Source: Emergomyces orientalis
Lineage: Eukaryota; Ascomycota; Eurotiomycetes; Onygenales; Ajellomycetaceae
Direction of reading: 5' to 3'
Length of the DNA: 64,000 nt
Assembly (NCBI GenBank): GCA_002110485.1
Contig: MOWL01000049.1
Location: forward strand, 124,001 to 188,000
The translations under genes and the position numbers were made by a program. Positions 56,248 to 64,000 of this stretch are shown here, piece by piece (the first letter of the stretch is position 1; each line of letters opens with the position of its first letter). Under the pieces are notes generated by a model. The model was not told the DNA's origin and ran no database searches. It saw only the letters and a list, made by a program, of their open reading frames with translations.

Positions 56248-57369
56248 GATATTTTTGAGAAGTATGAAATGACAGGTTGGCCAGGGTCGTAGGGGAAAAA
56301 AAGTCAAATAAAAACACACTGAGAGATGGAGGGTTGTACATGGGAACTGAGATATTATATAGAACGCCGACACCAACCGCAGCATTCATGTATGTACCTC
56401 CACAAGTCCGTCCATAATCCAATCAAAAAGCTCACAATGACAGCCGAACCAACCTTCCAATCACATGTGCACCCCCCCCCGGAAGATAGTCTTTTGTTTT
56501 CCCACTGTAAGATCCGCCCAGGCCACGTATTCAGAGCTTCGGATGGGATAGTTATGGTTTGGGAATGTGATTCAGAAAAAGAGAGTGTAACAGTGCAAGG
56601 AAAAGAAGTCTTTTCACAAGTGATATGCAGGTGGCCATTACTAAATGGGTACGACCGGACGTATCGCATTACATCCCTGATATAACCAGCCTCAAACGCC
56701 ATGGCAACCCCCGCCCACGAGCTCATAAGACCGGATAGTGAAGCTGGGAGTAACTTGCCAGTGCCTGCACTGACAAAGTAGCTGTCTCCACGCTTTAGAA
56801 GTTGGAGGACAGGGGCCGAAGCCTGGTTCTGTTAGCGAAAACTACCACATACGGGGGAGGACACGTACCGTTGGCATGATCTCAAAACTAGAGGATTTTA
56901 CAGGTGCTCCCTGCAAGCTGGCAACGGTGCTTTTGATTGAATATTTTTCGGTTCGGACGATGATTGTCATGGGCATTGTTCTGCTTCTACTGTCAGTGAC
57001 TTCCCAGCAACGACAAGTAAAAGAAGGCTGCCAATGTACGCTGCGCAGGTTGGTTCAAACTCAAACTGAAAGACTCATATGGCAAAGGAATAATAAGTCA
57101 ACCAACTTTGTATGATAATAGTAAGCGCACCCTTCGCATGCAGCGACGGGAGCAAATTCCTCCTTGCGTGTAATGCAAGAATCAGAGTGCGAACCAACGT
57201 GGTTGAGCAGCCCGTATTCGAACAAGGCAACGAGCGAGCGGTGAAGCATCTCTTATAGTCAAAAGCACTGAGGTGCAAAGTTTGGCCTCAATTAGTATCA
57301 AGGTAGTTGATCCCTTGCATGAGGATGGCACGGACTCAAGCTGGTTTGTATATCACACTCGCGCTCCCA
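56248..57369. other. Intergenic, ambiguous short ORFs
   Basis: Overlapping open frames exist on both strands at 56326-56726 without decisive features. Nothing else recognised. Confidence 0.3.
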
Positions 57370-57471
57370 GGTGATCGACGCAAGTTTCCCCGTGCCCTCG
57401 ACACAACCTGGCAGCCATTGCTGCACTTTGCATACTCCTGGTCTTTTCCGAGGCATCCCATACTGCAATGG
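57370..57471 (+). repeat. Imperfect direct duplication, copy 1
   Basis: Begins GGTGATCGACGCAAGTTTCC and ends ATACTGCAATGG. It matches 57888-57980 with indels. Confidence 0.75.
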
Positions 57472-57887
57472 CATAGATAGTCTAGGTGATGGCGGCAATC
57501 GACCACTGTCCTCATTGGGCGAAGGAAAATCCAAAAAGTCTCTTTTTTGGGCTCAATATCACTCTTGCCGGGAGTCTAGGCCATCACGACGCAGCTTTGG
57601 CGACGAGCAACCGAGAAAGCTGTAGAGGTCAAAGCAACTGTAACATCAGTAGTCGTTCTCCCAGAACGAGGGGTGCCTTCCGTTGACAATTATCGAGCTT
57701 AACATTTGGGATGGGTTGAACCACATTTGGTTGGATGCATCACAACGGCCCGCCATACCGCCCCGGTCTATATCATGATGTGAAAGTGGTCATCCGCAAG
57801 CGAAGAATATCATATTAGCTCTGGAGAAATTTGTGCTCGAGCCTTTAGCTTAATATCCTTCTCGCCTTCCACAGATCCCTCGCCCAG

Positions 57888-57980
57888 GGTGATCGGTGCA
57901 AGTTTCCCGTGCCCTCGACACAGTCTGGCACTTTGCATAATCTTGGTCTTTTCTAAGGTATCCCGTACATACTGCAATGG
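57888..57980 (+). repeat. Imperfect direct duplication, copy 2
   Basis: Begins GGTGATCGGTGCAAGTTTCC and ends ATACTGCAATGG. A related ORF on the minus strand exists in both copies, so a decayed duplicated exon is possible. Confidence 0.75.
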
Positions 57981-58079
57981 TAGAGTGTCACCCATCACGG
58001 CGCAGCTGCAACCTGCAGTTAGGGGGCATTCTGTAGAAATGGTGATTGGCAGCTCACCTTGATGGAAGACAAGAGTAAC

Positions 58080-58129
58080 GCTAGTCCAGAAACAGCGACC
58101 TTTTAAAAGGTCGCTGTTTCTGGACTAGC
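58080..58129. repeat. 50-bp perfect palindrome
   Basis: Two 25-bp arms with no loop (left starting GCTAGTCCAGAAACAGCGAC, centre CCTTTTAAAAGG). It lies 68 bp upstream of the ATG at 58197. Similar size and placement to the palindrome at 28450-28501, though the sequence differs apart from a CTTTTAA core. Confidence 0.95.
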
Positions 58130-58196
58130 TCGCCCTTCACTTGTTCATCATTCACTTTTTCACCCAAACCCTTCCACTACACCCAGTTCAGCGAAG

Positions 58197-60523
58197 ATGG
58201 AAAATAACCATCGACTGTTCGACTTTCAGGGCAGCGATACCGAGTATATCAAATTTCTTGAATCAAAACTAATGTCTGTTGAATGCCAGCTGTGCCTTCA
58301 ACAGACGCTCTCCCGTAGTTCCGCCCGCTGTGAGAATAACGCAAGCGCTCTTTGCCATTCCCCAACCTCGTCCACTCATCCCGCAAGCACAAGCAGCAAC
58401 GAGGACGCTCTATGCTTTCGGCCCTCAAACCCAAACCCATATTCTTTGCTTCCCCGAAAAAGAACATCTTCCGGGCATATCAGAAGCCCTGGAGACAATG
58501 ATAGCCCTCTATCACCGTCCCAAAGCTCGACTGCTTCTTCCTGTCAAGGGAATGAAACACACTCCAATCATCCCACAAGCACAAGAGGCAATGAGGCCGC
58601 TCAGAGTTTACAGTCGCTCTGCTCAAACCCAACTTCGGACGTCCAAAACAATAGTACGGCTCAAGCGTGTGAAATTGTGTTCTACAACCCAACTCTTGAT
58701 TGCTCACCAAAGAAAAAACAGAAGCTGCCTGATGCAGTACCTAAGTGGAAAACAGAGGCGAACAAATTGTTAGCCTCAGTTCCAACTATGGATAAGTGGA
58801 ATGAAAGAAAGAAAAACACCGGATTTAATGATGTTGCAAATAACCGAGTTGCAATACGCATTCTACTCGGCGCGCCGCCAGAGGGCAAACTCATCGTGAA
58901 TAAGGACGGCGCCAGGGGTGATCCGCTTGAGCTCCCTACGCTCAAACCTACGGACCGAAAATCAATGATCTCTGACGCGTGCAGGTACGGAAGGTTTTCA
59001 ATCGAGACTGAATTGAATGCTGCCTTCTCTTCGCTGGTTTCTAAGTACCAAAAACTTATATTTATCAATTATTGTATCGTTTTGCTATACACGGGTAATT
59101 CTACTGAGACTATCGACTGGATGATGCGCCGCTACATAAGCGACTCCAGTTCTAAAAACTTGCAGCGGTATCGCCGGGGCTGTATGTTTGTGAATCAATG
59201 TATATCCAGCTTGTTACAGCGAGGTTGGGGTCACAGGAGCTGGGAAATCTTTGTTATCTGTTCGTCGAAATACTCCTTGGAGCACTGTTTTCATTACCAC
59301 TACTAACCAGTTGGCTGCAGGCGCCCAGTCCCCTCACCTTTACGCGCGGCTTGCCGATGCACCGGTAGAATGCCACAAATTGTTCACTGAGCGATTGGGT
59401 GCAGCGAAAGTACCTCAATGTGAGGATGGATTTATACCATTTTGTATTCCTAGCATCATCAAGTATTTGATTGGTGATAGGATCGAGTGAGCTGAGCTCC
59501 TAATACCATATTATTCTGGAGAATAACATGACTAAAGGCTCCTAGGATTTCCCAAATATGCGCTAGCCTCGGATATAACTTTGGCCTTATCGCTAATATT
59601 CACGACACCTTCATATCACGATGGGAAACAGCGAATGATTCTAGTCATGCAGAAAATGGAATCGAATACACAAACTTTATACCCTCCACTTTGCCTTTCG
59701 GGCAAACAATCTCCGACGCTCGAACATCTCCAAACCGGCATATCAATAACATATCTGATGCCGATGTAGCTTTGCAGAATGATAATGACAACATATCTCA
59801 TTCGAGAGAGGCGAGAAATCCAGGGCGCAGAGATAACGGTTCTGGATCATACGATGCGAATATTGAGCGGCTGATGCCCTCCGGACACCCCCAGAGCACA
59901 TCGCAAGGAAAATCTACAGCCAACGAACCTTTATACAGTGGTGGGAGGCCTGAAGTTAACACAGAAGGTCTGACATGGGAACCAATTCATTAAAAATGCT
60001 AACTAACATCTAAATAGAACCTAATCCCTCATCTCATGGGGGCACCGGAATACCCAGCCAGGAGAATGAAAATCAACCGTTAACTTTACTCCAGCCACTG
60101 TATGGCTTTTCGGACGCCTGGACCGACGGGCTTTCTCATGCGGGCCCCTACTCGGACAATCGTCGGCAACTGCTCGCAGCCGAGGTACAGCAGCCACAGT
60201 TTGGAGTGTCTGATGCCTGGACGGATCTTTGTTCAGACAATCGTCAGCAACTGCTCGCGGCAGATGTACAGCAGCCACAGTTTGGAGTGCCGGATGCCTG
60301 GACGGATTTTTGTTCTACAGACAATCGTCGGCAACTGCTCGCAGCCGAGGTACAGCAGCCACAGTTTGGAGTGTCTGATGCCTGGACGGATCTTTGTTCA
60401 GACAATCATCAACAGTTGGTTGCAAACCCTTCCATGACGGCGCATCTACGGCAAGCAGAATGTAGCATCCCCGATGCCTATGCATGCTCAACGGAAAATT
60501 TCAATATGGCGATGTGTTCATGA
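58197..60523 (+). CDS. Hypothetical protein with C-terminal tandem repeats (second repeat-tailed gene)
   Basis: Exons 58197-59223, 59321-59486, 59546-59967 and 60018-60523 join in phase to 706 aa. The N-terminus is helical (DTEYIKFLESKLMSVECQL), followed by a long Ser/Asn/Pro-rich linker. The conserved-looking core runs from about 180 (VPKWKTEANKLLASVP) through NRVAIRILLGAPPEGKL, RRYISDSSSKNLQRYRRGC, SPHLYARLADAPVEC and ISQICASLGYNFGLI. The end carries three repeats of about 27 residues (RRQLLAAEVQQPQFGVSDAW..) with spacing near 81-87 bp. Branch sites (CTAAC) precede the acceptors at 59320 and 60017. Family unknown; no catalytic signature. Confidence 0.7.
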
Positions 60524-60590
60524 GAATTATTGATGGAGCAATGCGTAAATGAATTGGCTAGCATTTCCTTAGAACGTAAGACACAAATAT

Positions 60591-61109
60591 TTATTGGCAA
60601 CCAGTGGACATGTCCAACACAACAAATAATGATATGCCACCTCCTTTATCGCTCATAATCATATCATCATCTCCTGATATAACAATATACTCCCCATGAT
60701 CTAATGATTTTGTATCTTTGAAAACAGGAAGGCCATTGTTTTCATCCACATAATCCAATCCTATTATAACTAGGTGCTTTCCGGGGAATGGCTTTTCAAG
60801 TTTGCCACTCCTATCAGTCCAAACAATCGCATAATATTCGACCACATTCTCCAAGGGATCGCTTTTAAATGGTTTTCCTATTTGGCGAGACACGTATTCG
60901 AGGTTTGCTTTGTCCTATTTCATTGTTAGTATATTTCGTATTCAGTGTATGCTTGCTTTCCAAACCTGTAGCCACTGTGTAACCACCGGCTCGACGTCTT
61001 TCTCGCAGTCGGGAGGATAGAGCCAGGAGTAATTGGGGTGCGAACTCCGTTTCACCTTCGATCTCACTTTGGATGCCGCCCTAACCGCAGTGTCTTTAAG
61101 TGGCTGCAT
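60591..61109 (-). CDS. Small hypothetical protein
   Basis: Exons 61109-60966 and 60914-60591 (51-nt intron) give 155 aa: MQPLKDTAVRAASKVRSKVK, NYSWLYPPDCEKDVEPVVTQ, YYAIVWTDRSGKLEKPFPGK, HLVIIGLDYVDENNGLP and SLDHGEYIVISGDDDMIMSD. It is mostly beta-like, without signal peptide or membrane segment. It converges with the repeat-tailed gene. Function unknown. Confidence 0.6.
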
Positions 61110-62312
61110 TTTATGTGATTAGCCGCTTAAGCAGGGCCGCCCGTGCGAATCGGGGTATTGTATGTCTGATAGCACATTACTGACAATTAGAACTAGGAGT
61201 AGACAGCAGCATTAATATTTTTCATTTCAGGCTAGAGTGTAAAGGTGAAATCAGCGCACTGAGTGTTCGGCTCATCGGAGGTTAGGTGGTTCATGCAAAC
61301 TTGCTTGACTCACCCGGAACGCGCGTTGTTTGCCCAAATCCCGCCTCTGTCTTCGAAAATGAAGTTTTTCTTTAAAGGGAGATATGCAAAGCCTTATCCC
61401 TTTAATCTTATCATCGCAAAGACTGATTGTGTAAGAATTTTTTTTTTGATTGTCGAGGAGGGGTAGTAGGATTTGGTTTTTGCTGCCCAAGTCTGACTGA
61501 TCTCGGGCCGCAAGTTTCTCCACGTGGGTCCGCAAAACACATCCTAGAGACATCGCGGCCATTTCTTATCGTCTCCTATGACGCAAACCCGAAACAAAAT
61601 GGGAGATATTGAAACGAGTCATTTGATCATCTGCAAGAAAATCGAGCCCTCTCTTGTTCCCTGCAGAAACCAGCGAACAGCACCCCACCACTATGAGCAC
61701 ACTTGTCAATGCCCATCTTCACTTAAATATTTTCTTTTCCCTTACAAGCCCAGGGCTTGGCATTCGAGCCAATGTACGGATTAGCTTCCGTAACATCATC
61801 AATTGAGAAAGACACTAGTTTGACGTACGACAATTTACCGCGGGAAAACGTTGATCCTCCATATTATTTTAGGCACAATGACGGCGCCAGGGGCGCGAAC
61901 TTTGCGGCTCCAGAAGGCTGAAGTATGGTAACCAAAATATCATTCTATCCTAGTCACCACACATTATTTCATTTTAATAGGTTATACTAGCCTCGTTTGA
62001 GGCTTAAGTACAGTGCTTACTAATACCTTATGCGTCTTCCCTGGCAGCCTACCGCATCTGCCACATGACGGGTTGGTTGGCCTGTTTTAATCCTAAATGG
62101 GAATAGCCGACCATCCTCAAAAAAATGATTTCAATCCCCTATTTTGTTCGCGCTTGGTGCCATTCCGTCGCGATCGAATAGGATTAATCTCCACCCAGTT
62201 CCTTGCGCCACATTCGCGTTCTGCATCAAAGCCAAGCCGAATCACCTTACCACCCCCTTACAACGCCTAGTGAATCTCGCACCAGCTCAACGGGGTCTTT
62301 TATGCCATCAAA
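61110..62312. other. Intergenic
   Basis: No supported gene. It should contain divergent promoters for the small protein and the FunK1 kinase. Confidence 0.4.
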
Positions 62313-64000
62313 ATGGCGGGACTTTCACAAGAAGATCGCAACATTATCAAGAACTATCCTCTAACTACCTTAGTCGATCGTTTACGAGGCACGCTTCAGG
62401 AAGCCGAAAGAATATATAAGTCGCGTCTAATTTCTGATGGCGCTGATGAGAGCCTTGACCAACTCTATCGAAATGCGATTTCAAAACTCCTCGCTGCTTT
62501 ACAGGGAGAGGATGCAGCTTACAGCCTTCGCTCACGGATGAGTGATGGAAATATGGCATCTGATCTAGCACATTTAGTTGAGCGCCTCCAAAAGGCAAAA
62601 GGAAACTTCAGGTACGACGAGTATCGGCTGCTGGTATGCCTGGTCATCCAAAGGCCACCAGACATTGAACTCCAGAGCGTCGAAAAATGGAACCTCGACA
62701 TCTGGAAAGCTATATTTAATCTCATTGTCACAATCCCTCGAACGACACCACCGGCGAGCGTCCCGCCCTCCTTTGACGGCACGCCGGTCAAATCCACCTC
62801 GTCATCGCAGAAAGGTTCCGAGCAGACGCGTGAGTTGGTGAATCCGAGAATCTTCGAGGAGATACGTGGCTGCACATTTCGAGACGTCGATGGCTTCTTT
62901 GACAAATACTTTGAGGAGAAGGATTGGAGCGACAAAGCAGATACCATCTGTCGACGCGTGCTGGACCCAGACAGCGACGGTAATTGGGCCCAGTTTCCCG
63001 ATCCTCCTACACAGGACAATGTCCTCGCCTGGTGGTTTCGTCTTCAAGAAGGCCTTCTCTCGGAATCACGCGGCATCTACTACTCCACGGCGAACAAAGC
63101 AGATCTTACCGGTTCGAAGGCGGAGCGGCAAGTCGACCTTCTTTTGCGAGCTAGGGATGGGAGCCCCTTGCGAAACAAACACGACTGGACAGACATCCTG
63201 GTGGTTGGCGAGCTCAAAAAACCTGAGGGGAAGATCAGGACCAAAGCCACACTGCTGCAGATCAGCTGCTCCGTGCGCGAGGTCTTTGCTGCGCAGCCCA
63301 CTCGGCGGTTTGTCCACGCATTCGCCGTCTGTGGGACCAAGATGGAGGTGTGGGTGTTCGACCGCGCGGGCCCCTACAGCTCGATAATCATCGACGCGGA
63401 CTCGAGACGGTTCTTTCAGGTGCTTGTGGGCTACACCATGATGAGCGACGAGGAGCTGGGACTGGACACCTTTATTGCTAGGGATGAAGACGGTAACAAA
63501 TCAATAACCGTCAAAGGGCGTGGGAACTCAGAGGGAAAAAATGTGCGGCTGGGTGAAATGCTTTCCTATCAACGTGCCATCGTGTGTCGCGGAACCACAT
63601 GTTTTCTCGCAAACGATGGACAAGTGGACGGCGTAGCCAAATTCTCGTGGGTGTCGGACAAGCGGCGGCCAGAGGCGGAACTCCTCGAGCTGGCGGGTCA
63701 AAGAAACGTTCAAGGGGTCGCCAGGATCATTGGCCATGGTGCCATCACTAGTATCTCCGACATGCGCTGCGGCCTGACCTTCGACGACAAGCGCCACGAC
63801 TTCAAAAGCGCACCCCCCAGCACGGCCTCCTCGTTTCATCACTCTCAGCCGCTCACCGAGCCCTGTCGCTTAGATATCCGTCGAAAATCGTCTTCCAGGA
63901 AGCGCAGATCCCCGGACAAGGGACTGCAGGCGTCCAAACGATCACGTTCCATCAATCAACCATCAAGGGACACCCAGGAGGAGAACGAACTAGCGTTCTC
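62313..64000 (+). CDS. FunK1-type fungal protein kinase (3' end outside window)
   Basis: Open from ATG 62313 to the right edge, 562 codons without a stop. The N-terminus (MAGLSQEDRNIIKNYPLTTL) leads to RGCTFRDVDGFFDKYFEEKD. FunK1 hallmarks follow: ADLTGSKAERQVDLLL, ILVVGELKKPEG, RRFVHAFAVCGTKMEVWVFD, RFFQVLVGYTMMSDEELGLD, then CRGTTCFL and the start of the kinase N-lobe (VAKFSWVSDKRRPEAELLEL), where the Lys in VAKFSW is the probable ATP-binding Lys. The catalytic HRD/DFG loops would lie beyond the window. A low-complexity insert (SSSRKRRSPDKG) lies near the edge. FunK1 genes are expanded in dimorphic Onygenales. Confidence 0.88.
   Translation, partial: MAGLSQEDRNIIKNYPLTTLVDRLRGTLQEAERIYKSRLISDGADESLDQLYRNAISKLLAALQGEDAAYSLRSRMSDGNMASDLAHLVERLQKAKGNFRYDEYRLLVCLVIQRPPDIELQSVEKWNLDIWKAIFNLIVTIPRTTPPASVPPSFDGTPVKSTSSSQKGSEQTRELVNPRIFEEIRGCTFRDVDGFFDKYFEEKDWSDKADTICRRVLDPDSDGNWAQFPDPPTQDNVLAWWFRLQEGLLSESRGIYYSTANKADLTGSKAERQVDLLLRARDGSPLRNKHDWTDILVVGELKKPEGKIRTKATLLQISCSVREVFAAQPTRRFVHAFAVCGTKMEVWVFDRAGPYSSIIIDADSRRFFQVLVGYTMMSDEELGLDTFIARDEDGNKSITVKGRGNSEGKNVRLGEMLSYQRAIVCRGTTCFLANDGQVDGVAKFSWVSDKRRPEAELLELAGQRNVQGVARIIGHGAITSISDMRCGLTFDDKRHDFKSAPPSTASSFHHSQPLTEPCRLDIRRKSSSRKRRSPDKGLQASKRSRSINQPSRDTQEENELAF

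Noticed and set aside
22690..64000. Declaring the whole right-hand region a Starship
   Set aside because: Only a broken captain-like gene is seen. RPA12, a core gene, lies 9 kb downstream, and no termini or empty site can be shown from this window.

Overview
The window looks like a nuclear chromosome segment of a filamentous ascomycete. Genes have short (about 45-100 nt) GT-AG introns with CTAA(C/T)-type branch sites. Recognisable core genes include an SPX-EXS phosphate exporter, homoserine O-acetyltransferase and Pol I subunit RPA12. A FunK1-type fungal protein kinase at the right edge, together with AT-rich retroelement blocks inside a GC-balanced background, suggests an onygenalean relative (Blastomyces/Histoplasma/Emmonsia type). 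That placement is inference, not proof.

Layout. 1-5.9 kb: two conserved genes, SYG1/XPR1-like and MET2-like. 5.9-7.1 kb: intergenic DNA with a broken gene tail. 7.1-22.3 kb: a nested, very AT-rich retroelement block. It holds a degraded Ty3/gypsy pol, one nearly complete Tad-like LINE (LINE-A: zinc-knuckle ORF1 plus APE-RT-RNase H ORF2), a nearly identical 5'-truncated inverted copy of it, a diverged 5'-truncated relative (LINE-B) with a clean 13-bp target-site duplication, and two 1.28-kb direct repeats (R). Two halves of a 14-bp target duplication and the split gypsy reading frame show that the segment between the two inverted LINE-A copies has been inverted.

22.7-25.3 kb: a DUF3435 tyrosine recombinase gene of the Starship-captain kind, broken by three CGA-to-TGA changes and a Gln in place of the box-II Arg. 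26.2-31 kb: lineage-specific genes, including a C2H2-repeat/3CxxC zinc-finger protein and a gene with a repetitive C-terminus preceded by a 52-bp palindrome. 32.6-34 kb: a mariner transposase tail and AT-rich relics. 34.1 kb: RPA12. 36.5-40.3 kb: a possible F-box relic, a small charged protein and an APH-family kinase-like protein. 40.7-43.7 kb: a truncated copia element abutting a 1-kb 16-bp satellite. 45.4-48.4 kb: an F-box gene bracketed by direct repeats, then the 5' end of a second, GC-normal Tad-like LINE. 49.9-61.1 kb: hypothetical genes, a truncated GT2 gene, a BCS1-like AAA ATPase and another repeat-tailed gene preceded by a 50-bp perfect palindrome. 62.3 kb to the end: the FunK1 kinase, running off the edge.

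The most unusual signal is in the AT-rich LINEs. All their in-frame interruptions are TGA and none are TAA or TAG. In the two diverged copies TGA falls at positions where the partner has Trp, and one TGA is shared by both. This fits either UGA read as Trp or an unusual TGG-to-TGA mutation pattern; both readings are set out in the findings. All calls are by eye from the sequence; no database search was run.
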